Source: RGIG1993 sp964564225 (GTDB lineage: Bacteria > Bacillota > Clostridia > Oscillospirales > CAG-272). From it: a stretch of 46,542 nucleotides of DNA. The stretch spans positions 1 through 46,542 of the forward strand of contig CAZMAF010000005.1 in NCBI GenBank assembly GCA_964564225.1, read 5' to 3'. The notes below the pieces were generated by a model. That model searched no databases. It worked only from the letters and a program-made list of their open reading frames with translations, and was not told the origin of the DNA. This document shows positions 31,570-39,880 of this stretch, one piece after another; position 1 is the first letter of the stretch; every line of letters begins with the position of its first letter. Position numbers and translations under genes: made by a program.

Positions 31570-32175
31570 ATGTTTCATTATTTTCGCGGCATTCTTGCTC
31601 TTTGCACGCCGGGCGTTGCGGTTATTGATTGCGGCGGCGTCGGCTATAAACTGACGGTATCGGCTACCACTCACGCTTCGATCGGCGGTAAGGTGGGGAG
31701 CGAGGTTAAGCTGTATGCGTATCTCGCCGTGCGCGAGGACGCGATGGAGCTTTACGGTTTTTATTCCGAGGAGGAGCTGGATGCCTACAAGCTTCTGACC
31801 GCCGTTTCGGGTATCGGTCCGAAGGCGGCGATCGCCATTTTGTCAGTCTTTACGCCCAAAACGCTTGCTGCTGCCATTGCGGCAGGCGATACAAGAGCGA
31901 TCGCGCGGGCAAACGGTGTCGGTACGAAGACAGCGGCGCGCGTTATACTTGAATTAAAGGACAAGTTTTCGCTCTTTGGCGAGAGCGAGAGCGATTCTGC
32001 CGAAGGCGCAAGCTACGCGCCTGCGGCATCGTCGTCGGGCTTTACCGAAGCGACTGAGGTGTTGACGGTGCTTGGTTTCTCGCGCGCCGAGATTGCAAAC
32101 GCTCTGAAAAAGGCAGACCCCTCGCTTGACAGCGAGGCGCTCGTCAAATATGCTCTGAAACAGTTGACGAAGTAA
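31570..32175 (+). CDS. ruvA: Holliday junction branch migration protein RuvA
   Basis: A 201-residue protein that grips the Holliday junction and loads RuvB. The N-terminal OB fold (MFHYFRGILALCTPGVAVIDCGGVGYKL) is followed by two helix-hairpin-helix motifs (VSGIGPKAAIAIL and ANGVGTKTAARVILELKDK), a flexible acidic linker and domain III (VLTVLGFSRAEIANALKK). CGGAGG ten bases before ATG 31570 sets the start. It is 87 bases after ruvC and 9 bases before ruvB. Confidence 0.96.
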   Translation: MFHYFRGILALCTPGVAVIDCGGVGYKLTVSATTHASIGGKVGSEVKLYAYLAVREDAMELYGFYSEEELDAYKLLTAVSGIGPKAAIAILSVFTPKTLAAAIAAGDTRAIARANGVGTKTAARVILELKDKFSLFGESESDSAEGASYAPAASSSGFTEATEVLTVLGFSRAEIANALKKADPSLDSEALVKYALKQLTK

Positions 32176-32184
32176 GGAGAACGT

Positions 32185-33261
32185 ATGAGTAGTTTTGAAG
32201 AATTTGAAATTGACTCCCGCCTGCTTGCCCCCGAGGAAACGGGCGAGGATAGCGACGAGGGAGGCGAGCTTTCTCTGCGCCCGCAGTTTTTAAACGAATA
32301 CATCGGTCAGGCTCGCGCCAAGGAAAATCTGTCGGTCTATATTGAGGCGGCAAAGGGACGGCGCGATGTTTTGGATCACGTTCTTCTGTACGGACCTCCC
32401 GGGCTTGGTAAAACGACCTTGTCGAATATCGTCGCTAACGAAATGAACGTATCCATCCGTGTGACGAGCGGCCCTGCGATTGAAAAGCCGGGCGATCTTG
32501 TGGCGCTTCTCACCAATATGGCGGAAAACGATATTCTTTTTATTGACGAGATTCACCGTATGTCGCGCGCCGTCGAGGAGGTTCTCTATCCTGCGATGGA
32601 GGACTATGAGATTGATATTATCATCGGCAAAGGCCCTGCGGCGAGAAGCTTCCGTATGAAACTTCCGAAATTCACCCTGATCGGCGCGACAACGAGAGCG
32701 GGACAGCTTTCTCAGCCCCTTCGCGACCGTTTCGGCGTGCTGTTGAAGCTTGAGCTTTATTCGACTGAGGAGCTTTACGAGATTGTCAAGCGCTCGGCAG
32801 GCATTATGAATTACGAAATTACCCGCGCGGGCGCGATGAAGATTGCCGCATGCAGCCGCGGAACGCCCCGTATCGCCAACCGCCTGTTGAAGCGCGTGCG
32901 CGATTTCGCGCAGGTGAAGGGAACGGGCGTGATTGACGAGGAAATCGCGACTTACGCACTCTCTCAGCTTGAGATTGACCATCTCGGTCTTGACAGTGTG
33001 GACAGACGGATGCTCGAAACCATCATCAAGCTTTATCACGGCGGTCCTGTCGGTCTTGAAACGCTTGCCGTAACGATCGGCGAGGAGGCGGTGACAATTG
33101 AGGACGTGTACGAGCCGTATCTTATCCGTATCGGATTTATTGCTCGCACTTCACGCGGCAGATGCGCGACGCGCCTTGCCTACGATCATCTTGGCATTTC
33201 TTTCCCGAAGGCAAACGGCGCTGCGGCAGGACAGACTGATCTTTTCGGCGAAGAAGAATAG
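32185..33261 (+). CDS. ruvB: Holliday junction DNA helicase RuvB
   Basis: A 358-residue AAA+ motor for branch migration. LRPQFLNEYIGQ starts the domain; Walker A is YGPPGLGKTT, Walker B is LFIDEIHR, sensor 1 is GATTRAGQLSQPLRDRFG with the arginine finger nearby, and the winged-helix end holds VTIEDVYEPYLIRIGFIARTSRGR. AAGGAG lies before the ATG. Length is slightly above average because of the acidic N-terminal 30 residues and a short tail. Confidence 0.97.
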   Translation: MSSFEEFEIDSRLLAPEETGEDSDEGGELSLRPQFLNEYIGQARAKENLSVYIEAAKGRRDVLDHVLLYGPPGLGKTTLSNIVANEMNVSIRVTSGPAIEKPGDLVALLTNMAENDILFIDEIHRMSRAVEEVLYPAMEDYEIDIIIGKGPAARSFRMKLPKFTLIGATTRAGQLSQPLRDRFGVLLKLELYSTEELYEIVKRSAGIMNYEITRAGAMKIAACSRGTPRIANRLLKRVRDFAQVKGTGVIDEEIATYALSQLEIDHLGLDSVDRRMLETIIKLYHGGPVGLETLAVTIGEEAVTIEDVYEPYLIRIGFIARTSRGRCATRLAYDHLGISFPKANGAAAGQTDLFGEEE

Positions 33262-33296
33262 AGGGCTACCGATCGAAAACGAATTGGGATTTATGG

Positions 33297-33352
33297 ATAC
33301 GCGGGAGCTTTTAAAAAGCTGCCGACCCCCACAAATTTTCAAAAAGGGTAAA
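33297..33352. repeat. Dispersed intergenic repeat, module A
   Basis: GCGGGAGCTTTTAAAAAGCTGCCG (with a small asymmetry) then CCCCCACAAATTTTCAAAAAGGG. It sits between ruvB and the small cysteine protein gene. Confidence 0.65.
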
Positions 33353-33366
33353 ATGGAGGCGTTTCA

Positions 33367-33546
33367 ATGAAAACAGTGCCTTGTCCGGTCAAGAGCGATG
33401 AAATAAACGGCACAGATTGCCTCATTATCTGCGACGTTGCGGATAGAATGATCAAGCCCGCTTGCCTGCCGGAGGGCATTGAGTGGAATGAAAAACAGCG
33501 CCGGAAGTGCAAGGCGTGTAAGTATCACGCCGATATTGAGGACTAA
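33367..33546 (+). CDS. Small cysteine-rich protein of unknown function (59 residues)
   Basis: A short gene with a good ribosome binding site: GGAGG seven bases before the ATG. The protein begins MKTVPCPVKSDEINGTDCLI and ends QRRKCKACKYHADIED. Cysteines are arranged as C6, C18, C23, a lone C33 and then C-x2-C near the end (C48, C51), with a nearby histidine, suggesting a small zinc-binding or Fe-S fold. I have the impression of similar small hypothetical proteins in Clostridia but cannot name a family. It lies between ruvB and a methyltransferase gene with intergenic repeats on both sides. Confidence 0.65.
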   Translation: MKTVPCPVKSDEINGTDCLIICDVADRMIKPACLPEGIEWNEKQRRKCKACKYHADIED

Positions 33547-33605
33547 TCCCCTCACAATGCTATATTGCAGTTAAACGCATCGCGCTGTTTACGGATGCTG
33601 AAACC

Positions 33606-33658
33606 GTATCATCCGAAAGTTTTTGAAATGGGTTTTCCGAAAAGTTTTCTCAATCAGA
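33606..33658. repeat. Dispersed intergenic repeat, modules B and C
   Basis: ATCCGAAAGTTTTTGAAATGG then TTTTCCGAAAAGTTTTCTCAATCA, the latter matching 22728-22752. It is followed by a 16-bp tandem repeat, TCAGAATTTGCTACAG / TCAGAATTTGTTACAG (about 33655-33686). Confidence 0.65.
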
Positions 33659-33715
33659 ATTTGCTACAGTCAGAATTTGTTACAGTCAAGTTGAATGTTC
33701 TGGAAAGGGTTTTCT

Positions 33716-34594
33716 ATGTATATTGCGGATAAATGGACGAAATACAGATTGATCGACACCGAAAACGGCAAAAGACTTGAGGATTGGGCAGGACACGTGC
33801 TTGTGCGCCCCGATCCGCAGGTCATCTGGAAGGACACGGCGACTTCGCCCTTGTGGAAAAAGGCAGATGCCGTTTATAAGCGCTCGAAATCGGGCGGCGG
33901 CGCGTGGACACAGTTCCGGAAACTCCCTGAGGAATGGACGCTTGGGTATGAATCGCTCGGACTCACCTTCGTGATCAAGCCGATGGGCTTTAAGCATACC
34001 GGCGTATTTCCTGAGCAGGCGGTTAATTGGGAGTGGTTTTCAAAGCTCATCCGCGAGGCGAAAAGACCGATCAAGGTGTTAAATCTTTTTGCTTATACCG
34101 GCGGCGCGACGATCGCTGCGGCAAAGGCGGGCGCTTCGGTGGTGCATGTTGACGCTTCGCAGGGGATGAACCGTCAGGCGCAGAAGAATGCCGAGCTTTC
34201 GGGACTTTCGGATGCTCCTATCCGCTATATTACCGATGACTGCGCGAAATTCGTTCAGCGCGAGCTTCGCCGCGGCAACCGTTACGATGCGATTATTATG
34301 GATCCGCCTTCCTACGGACGAGGCACGTCGGGCGAGCTCTGGAAGCTCGAGGATATGGTTTTTGATTTTGTGAAGATGACGGCAGGACTTCTTTCCGATG
34401 ATCCCTTGTTTTTCCTCATTAATTCCTATACGACGGGACTTTCGCCATCGACGATGGGTTGTATTCTCTCGCTTGCCGTTAAGAACAAAGCGCCTTTTAC
34501 GGTGGAATGCGACGAGGTAGGGCTTCCTGTTGAGGAAAGCCAAACGGCGCTTCCTTGCGGCGCGGCGGCAAGACTTGTTTTTACAACACGCTAA
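33716..34594 (+). CDS. Class I SAM-dependent rRNA methyltransferase-like protein
   Basis: A 292-residue enzyme related to the RlmI/RlmK type. The N-terminal third starts MYIADKWTKYRLIDTENGKR without a PUA domain; the methyltransferase core has KVLNLFAYTGGATIAAAKAGASVVHVDAS and the DAIIMDPPSYGRG motif, and ends ALPCGAAARLVFTTR. These motifs suggest a nucleobase target in rRNA, but the site is unknown. GGAAAGG upstream of the ATG at 33716 supports this start over the in-frame ATG at 33695. The ecf genes follow after 31 bases. Confidence 0.88.
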   Translation: MYIADKWTKYRLIDTENGKRLEDWAGHVLVRPDPQVIWKDTATSPLWKKADAVYKRSKSGGGAWTQFRKLPEEWTLGYESLGLTFVIKPMGFKHTGVFPEQAVNWEWFSKLIREAKRPIKVLNLFAYTGGATIAAAKAGASVVHVDASQGMNRQAQKNAELSGLSDAPIRYITDDCAKFVQRELRRGNRYDAIIMDPPSYGRGTSGELWKLEDMVFDFVKMTAGLLSDDPLFFLINSYTTGLSPSTMGCILSLAVKNKAPFTVECDEVGLPVEESQTALPCGAAARLVFTTR

Positions 34595-34625
34595 AGAATT
34601 TATCACGCTGAAGAAAGGCGTTATT

Positions 34626-35480
34626 ATGGCTTTTATTGAAATCCGCGATCTGACCTATGCCTACGAAAACGATGGCGAAAAGGGTACGGATGCGCTTAAA
34701 AATCTCTCTTTTTCGGTGAAAAAGGGGGAGTTTGTCGCCATTTTGGGACACAACGGATCGGGTAAATCCACGCTCGCCAAGTTGCTGGCCTCGGTGCTTG
34801 AGATACAGTCGGGCGATATTGTGATCGACGGTGTATCGCTTTCTGCCATCGCGACCGAGAAGGAGCTTTTCGATCTTCGTTCCAAGGTGGGCATGGTGTT
34901 TCAAAATCCCGACGATCAGCTTGTGGCGACGGTCGTTGAGGAGGATATTGCTTTCGGTCCTGAAAATTTAGGACTTGAACCGATCGAGATACGCCGCCGC
35001 GTTTACGAGGCGCTCAAAACGGTGGATATGCTTGCTTACGCCAAGCACGCGCCGCACAGGCTGTCGGGCGGGCAGAAGCAGCGCATTGCCATTGCAGGCG
35101 TGCTTGCGATGCTTCCTGAGTGTATTGTCTTTGACGAGGCGACGGCAATGCTTGATCCCAAGGGAAGAAGCGACGTTATGGCAATGATAAAAAAGATACA
35201 CGAAAGCGGCATTACCGTTCTGCACATTACGCACAATATGAAGGAGGCGCTGCTTGCCGACCGTGTGGTCGTCGTGAACGACGGTCAGCTTTTTCTCGAG
35301 GGCACGCCTCGCGAGGTTTTTTCTCACGTTGAGGAGCTTGCGGCGATCGGTCTTGAAGCACCGCAGGTGACCGAGCTTTGCCATGCGCTTGCCCGTCTCG
35401 GCATTACGGTTTCCGAGGATATTATCAGTGAGGATGAGGCGTTTGATGCCATCATGAAACTTTACGAAGACAGTTTATAA
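34626..35480 (+). CDS. ecfA1: ECF transporter ATPase EcfA1
   Basis: A 284-residue ATPase of a group II energy-coupling factor transporter, which powers uptake of vitamins or metals through exchangeable S components. Walker A GHNGSGKST is near 41-49, the Q-loop VFQNPDDQLV, signature LSGGQKQRIAIAG, Walker B CIVFDEATAMLDP and H-loop THNMKEA. The ATG at 34626 has GAAAGGCG upstream; a longer frame overlapping the methyltransferase is rejected. It heads ecfA1-ecfA2-ecfT, with truA at the end, a common Clostridia arrangement. Confidence 0.96.
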   Translation: MAFIEIRDLTYAYENDGEKGTDALKNLSFSVKKGEFVAILGHNGSGKSTLAKLLASVLEIQSGDIVIDGVSLSAIATEKELFDLRSKVGMVFQNPDDQLVATVVEEDIAFGPENLGLEPIEIRRRVYEALKTVDMLAYAKHAPHRLSGGQKQRIAIAGVLAMLPECIVFDEATAMLDPKGRSDVMAMIKKIHESGITVLHITHNMKEALLADRVVVVNDGQLFLEGTPREVFSHVEELAAIGLEAPQVTELCHALARLGITVSEDIISEDEAFDAIMKLYEDSL

Positions 35481-35504
35481 GGCTTATCAGAAAGAAGAAA
35501 CAGT

Positions 35505-36392
35505 ATGAACACAGTTGGTTTTGATATCCGTGACTATGCGATATATGCCGAGCATCTCGTATTTGAATACGGCATCGGCACGCCCTTTCGCAAAAAGGCG
35601 CTTGACGACGTGACGTTCGGCGTAAAAAAGGGCAGAGTGACGGGCATTATCGGGCATACGGGATCGGGTAAATCCACGCTCGTGCAGATGATGAACGGTA
35701 TTCTGAAGCCGCAGTCGGGAACGGTGTACTTTAACGGCGAGGATATTCACAGGGACAAAAAGCTTCTCCCGAAACTCCGTTACCGCATCGGACTTGTTTT
35801 TCAGTATCCCGAATATCAGTTGTTTGAAGAAACGGTGCGCCGCGATATTGCTTACGGGCCTGTAAATATGGGGCTTTCCGAGGAGGAGGTCGCTGCGCGC
35901 GTTTTGGAAGCGGCGGCATTCGTCGGACTTGACGAGGCACTTCTCGACAAATCGCCCTTTGATCTTTCGGGCGGTCAGAAGCGGCGCGTTGCTATTGCAG
36001 GCGTGATCGCGATGCGCCCTGAGGTGCTTATTCTTGACGAGCCCGCATCGGGACTTGATCCTATCGGGCGTAAAAATATTTTCGAGGGACTTCTTCGTTA
36101 CCGTGACAAGACGGGCGCTTCGGTCGTGATCGTCAGTCACAGTATGGAGGATATGGCAAGCTATGCCGAGGACATCGTGGTGATGTCGCGGGATAAGCTC
36201 ATTTTATCGGGTACGCGTGACGAAGTCTTTTCGCGTGCCGAGCTTCTTGTCGGGCATTCACTTGATATTCCCGATATTGCGCGCCTTGCCGTAAAGCTTC
36301 GCGCCGTCGGACTTCCTTTACCGCAAAATCTCTATACCGTTGAAGAAACGGCGAAAGCGTTATCTGCGCTGCTGAAGGGAGGAGCGGTATGA
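35505..36392 (+). CDS. ecfA2: ECF transporter ATPase EcfA2
   Basis: A 295-residue second ATPase. It has the extended pre-Walker part typical of EcfA2 (YAEHLVFEYGIGTPFRKKALDDVTF), Walker A GHTGSGKST, Q-loop VFQYPEYQLFEETVRRDIAYGP, signature LSGGQKRRVAIAG and Walker B VLILDEPASGLDP. It forms a heterodimer with EcfA1. It lies 24 bases after ecfA1 and overlaps ecfT by 4 bases. No S component is encoded next to it. Confidence 0.96.
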   Translation: MNTVGFDIRDYAIYAEHLVFEYGIGTPFRKKALDDVTFGVKKGRVTGIIGHTGSGKSTLVQMMNGILKPQSGTVYFNGEDIHRDKKLLPKLRYRIGLVFQYPEYQLFEETVRRDIAYGPVNMGLSEEEVAARVLEAAAFVGLDEALLDKSPFDLSGGQKRRVAIAGVIAMRPEVLILDEPASGLDPIGRKNIFEGLLRYRDKTGASVVIVSHSMEDMASYAEDIVVMSRDKLILSGTRDEVFSRAELLVGHSLDIPDIARLAVKLRAVGLPLPQNLYTVEETAKALSALLKGGAV

Positions 36393-37246
36393 TCAAGGAT
36401 ATTACGCTTGGGCAGTTTTTTCCGGGCGATTCGTTTTTGCACCGTCTTGACCCACGCACGAAGATTGTGATTGCTATTCTTTATATCGCGATGATTTTTA
36501 CGGCAACGAGCGTTGCTTCTATGCTTGCCGTTACGGTTCTCACACTTCTTCTTCCGATTGTTGCGAAAATCTCGGCAAAGACCGTCATGGGAGCGATCAA
36601 GCCGCTCCGTTTCGTCATTCTGATTATGATGGTGCTTTTTATTTTCAGCGGCAAGGGTGAGGGGTATCATATTCTGTGGTCGCAAGAGATCGGTTTTTTG
36701 AGCCTGACCGTTTCGGTTGAGGGTATTATCAAAGCGCTTTGTATATCGGTCCGCATCATCCTGCTCGTCTTATCGGTCAGTGTGATTCTTTCGTATACGA
36801 CGTCTCCGATTGCGCTTGCCGACGGCATAGAGTCGCTTTTGTCCCCTTTGAAGCTTTTGCATATTCCCATTCACGATTTTGCAATGATGCTGACGATCGC
36901 TATGCGCTTTATTCCTATTCTCATTGAGGAAACCGACAAAATCATGTCGGCGCAGTCGGCGCGAGGCGCAGATTTTTCTTCGGGCTCGCTCGTCCGCCGC
37001 GCAAAAGCGCTCATTCCCGTATTTATTCCGCTTCTCGTTTCGAGCGTGCGCCATGCCGATAATCTGGCAACGGCGATGGAATGCCGTTTGTATAGCGGCG
37101 GCAGAAAGCGTACCCGCATGCGCTCGCTCGTGTATACCGAAAGAGATTTTTTTGCCCTTTTTCTGATGTGCGCGTTTCTTGTCGGTATGATGGTGTTTTC
37201 AGGTGTCGGTATGCCGGTCTGGTGGCTTGGCTTCCATTACGTATAA
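36389..37246 (+). CDS. ecfT: ECF transporter transmembrane protein EcfT
   Basis: A 285-residue membrane scaffold. The N-terminal GQFFPGDSFLHRLDPRTKIV is the standard start, five or six helices follow, and the coupling motifs are MSAQSARGADF (A-R-G) and the late AMECRLYSGGRKRTRM. It links the ATPases to the S component. ATGA overlap with ecfA2 and a spacing of 11 bases to truA mark one operon. Confidence 0.95.
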   Translation: MIKDITLGQFFPGDSFLHRLDPRTKIVIAILYIAMIFTATSVASMLAVTVLTLLLPIVAKISAKTVMGAIKPLRFVILIMMVLFIFSGKGEGYHILWSQEIGFLSLTVSVEGIIKALCISVRIILLVLSVSVILSYTTSPIALADGIESLLSPLKLLHIPIHDFAMMLTIAMRFIPILIEETDKIMSAQSARGADFSSGSLVRRAKALIPVFIPLLVSSVRHADNLATAMECRLYSGGRKRTRMRSLVYTERDFFALFLMCAFLVGMMVFSGVGMPVWWLGFHYV

Positions 37247-37257
37247 GGTAAAGATTT

Positions 37258-37995
37258 ATGAAGATTTTATTGGAGCTTGCTTACGTCGGCAGTGCGTACA
37301 GCGGCTTTCAGGTGCAGGAAAATGCGCCGAGCATTCAGAAAACGCTTCAGGATGCCCTTGAGATGTTTTTCCATATAGGGCTGAAGCTTTCGGGCTGCTC
37401 GCGCACTGATGCGGGCGTTCACGCCAAACAGTTTTTTGCGACCGTCGAGGGCGATATTCCCGAAAGCTTCCCGATTGATCGGCTTCCGAAGGCGACCGCA
37501 CGGCTTTTGCCGGATGACATTGTACTTTTGTCAGCCCGTCGCGTTGAGGATACTTTTCACGTTCGTTACGACGTGCGCTATAAGGAATATGAATATCATA
37601 TTCTGAATACCGAGGCGAGCGATCCCTTTATGCTGGGGCGTGTATATCATTATACCCGTCCGCTCGATACCGCGTTAATGCAAAAGGCGGCTTCGCATTT
37701 CGTTGGCACGCACGATTTCAAAGGCTTTATGGCATCCGGCTCGAAGGTGGCAGACACCGTTCGGACGGTTCGCTATTTTGACGTAACGCGAGAGGGTCCT
37801 CTTGTGAAGATCAAGGTTGCCGCCGACGGCTTTTTATATAATATGGTACGTATTCTTTGCGGCACGCTGATTGCCGTATCGGAAGGACGTATTGCGGAAG
37901 ATACGCTTGACGCGTTGATCGCATCGGGAGATCGCTCGCGTGCGGGGGCGACACTTCCCCCTGACGGGCTTTATCTTTCGCGTGTTGTTTATTGA
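37258..37995 (+). CDS. truA: tRNA pseudouridine38-40 synthase TruA
   Basis: A 245-residue enzyme that isomerises uridines in the anticodon arm. It starts MKILLELAYVGSAYSGFQVQ, with the catalytic aspartate in CSRTDAGVHAKQF, and has the RYKEYEYHI, FVGTHDFKGFMASGS and GFLYNMVRILCGTLI motifs. Length is typical. It is the last gene of the ecf operon; a DUF5711 gene follows after 26 bases. Confidence 0.96.
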   Translation: MKILLELAYVGSAYSGFQVQENAPSIQKTLQDALEMFFHIGLKLSGCSRTDAGVHAKQFFATVEGDIPESFPIDRLPKATARLLPDDIVLLSARRVEDTFHVRYDVRYKEYEYHILNTEASDPFMLGRVYHYTRPLDTALMQKAASHFVGTHDFKGFMASGSKVADTVRTVRYFDVTREGPLVKIKVAADGFLYNMVRILCGTLIAVSEGRIAEDTLDALIASGDRSRAGATLPPDGLYLSRVVY

Positions 37996-38021
37996 TTGAA
38001 CGAAACGAAAGGAGAAACGGT

Positions 38022-39209
38022 ATGGCAAAAATTCACGGTACGGTATATCATAGCGGCTATTACCGTTTTTCAAAGCTGTTAAAGCCGATCCGCTTTGCCG
38101 TTCTTTTTCTGCTCATTGTTTTTACGTTGGTGATCTTTTTGTTTTTCGGACAGGAAATGACACTTTCGCATTTCCGCTATTTTTTAAATAATTTCGATTT
38201 TTCAGAAAACGCATCCGATACGGCGGGCGACGTGTTTTATTACGATGCCGATGCCGATTCTGTTTTTGGCTTTGTGTCGGGTGGCTTTGTAACGCTGACC
38301 GATACCCGCGTATTTGTGACCGATCGCTCTTCCTCGACAACTTTTTCCGACTATCACGGTTACCGCGCGCCGATGGGAGTGTATTCCGATCGGTATATGG
38401 TGATCTATGACCGCGCGGGCTCGTCTGCGACGGTATATAATGCGTTTTCCGCGTTGAAAAGCTTTTCCTATGAGGGCACGGTGAAGAATGCCGCCGTCTC
38501 AGATAACGGCTCGTTTGCCATTGCTGTCTCCGACGTGGACGGTTATTACACGAGAATTTACGTTTACGATGCCGAGTTTGCGCTTATCCGCACCGTGTCA
38601 AAGTATAAATATCTGACCGATATGGCATTTGACGAAGCGGGGAAAACGCTTTACACCGTCAGCCGCTCTGCTGATGGCGGTGTAATTGCTTACGAGCTTC
38701 AGGGCGTCGATCTTGAAAGGGGCGAGGCTGCGTTTACGGTTTCGCTTTCGTCTGCGGTATACGGAATGACAGAAGACGGCGGGGACGTTATTCTTCTTAC
38801 AGACGGGGCAATTCTTCGTTATCGCGGCAATACGCTTGTTAAACGGGAGGAATTTGATGCTTCCGTTTATAAAAGCGGCATGCTTGACGGCGGTGTTTAT
38901 CTTGTTTCAAGCACTGCCGATTCGCGCCGGGAGCTTTTCGGCTTCTACGGCGAGGAGGGGTATTCTGAATTCTGGCTTCCTTCTCCTCTGATCGACTGCG
39001 AGGCGGACGGTGAGTATCTGTATCTGCTTTGCGAAAAGACGGTTCTTGTGATTCACAGGAAAACGGGCGATCGTTACGACGTGGGGAATTTACGGGATTC
39101 GGAGGACTCTCTGACGCTCGTCAAAGCCAAGAATGCAGTTTATCTTGCAGGCGCGTTTCGCGCCGACCGTCTTGACGGCGAGGCGCTTGTTGAAAACTTT
39201 GGAAAATGA
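38022..39209 (+). CDS. DUF5711 family membrane-anchored protein
   Basis: A 395-residue protein with a short basic N-terminus, one membrane helix (about 25-45) and an extracytoplasmic domain of repeated strand pairs that looks like a beta-propeller (VFVTDRSSSTTFSDYHGYRAPMGVYSD, FAIAVSDVDGYYTRIYVYDA, TLYTVSRSADGGVIAYEL). This layout fits DUF5711, common next to truA or cvpA in Clostridia and of unknown role. AAAGGAG precedes the ATG at 38022, which is ten codons inside the longer frame. Confidence 0.78.
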   Translation: MAKIHGTVYHSGYYRFSKLLKPIRFAVLFLLIVFTLVIFLFFGQEMTLSHFRYFLNNFDFSENASDTAGDVFYYDADADSVFGFVSGGFVTLTDTRVFVTDRSSSTTFSDYHGYRAPMGVYSDRYMVIYDRAGSSATVYNAFSALKSFSYEGTVKNAAVSDNGSFAIAVSDVDGYYTRIYVYDAEFALIRTVSKYKYLTDMAFDEAGKTLYTVSRSADGGVIAYELQGVDLERGEAAFTVSLSSAVYGMTEDGGDVILLTDGAILRYRGNTLVKREEFDASVYKSGMLDGGVYLVSSTADSRRELFGFYGEEGYSEFWLPSPLIDCEADGEYLYLLCEKTVLVIHRKTGDRYDVGNLRDSEDSLTLVKAKNAVYLAGAFRADRLDGEALVENFGK

Positions 39210-39278
39210 TATGCGCTAACATAAAGAGGCGCAATATTGCTTATATTGATATTATAACACTATTTTTGGGAGGCTCGG

Positions 39279-39851
39279 ATGGGAAGCTTGTGTATTGACG
39301 GTTTCGTCGTTTTAGTATTTGTTCTGATAGTTGTTCATTATACCCATCGAGGCTTTGTGGCATCGCTCGTTGGGTTCTTGCGCTTCTGGATCGCATCGGG
39401 ACTTGCTATACTTTTTTCGGGGCGTGTTGGCAGCGCTTTGCAGCCGATTATCGAAAGCCGTTTGAATCTGGAAGCGGACGGCAGCTTTTTCTCAAATCTT
39501 CTGCAACAGATCGTGCATTCGGGTTATCTTGCCAATGCGATCAGCTTTATTCTGATATTTATTGCGGCGTCCATTTTCGTCAAGCTTGTCGAGGTGATCG
39601 TGAATGCAATGGCGAAATTGCCGTTTGTAAATTTTGTAAACCGTATGCTCGGCATGGCGATGGGACTTGTGATCGGTTTTTTCTGGATCGAGCTGATTGC
39701 CTTTGCCGTGGTTTTGCTTGCCGATTATCTGAACGAGGTGCTGACTTTTTTGCCCGAAGGGGCGATTCGCGACACCGTCGTTCTGAATTGGCTGTACGAG
39801 CATAATATTTTCAGATGGATCGTAAGCCGTCTTCTGACGGCGCTCGGATGA
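39279..39851 (+). CDS. CvpA family membrane protein
   Basis: A 190-residue protein with four helices. The start MGSLCIDGFVVLVFVLIVVHYTHRGFVASLVGFL fits the CvpA D.....I......G...G......G pattern, and the third and fourth helices include FVNRMLGMAMGLVIGFFWI. CvpA proteins affect colicin V export in E. coli and, in Bacillota, envelope and division traits; the role here is unknown. GGGAGG precedes the ATG. It follows DUF5711 by 69 bases. Confidence 0.88.
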   Translation: MGSLCIDGFVVLVFVLIVVHYTHRGFVASLVGFLRFWIASGLAILFSGRVGSALQPIIESRLNLEADGSFFSNLLQQIVHSGYLANAISFILIFIAASIFVKLVEVIVNAMAKLPFVNFVNRMLGMAMGLVIGFFWIELIAFAVVLLADYLNEVLTFLPEGAIRDTVVLNWLYEHNIFRWIVSRLLTALG

Positions 39852-39880
39852 TGATTTTGACAGGACAGAAAGGATAATGA

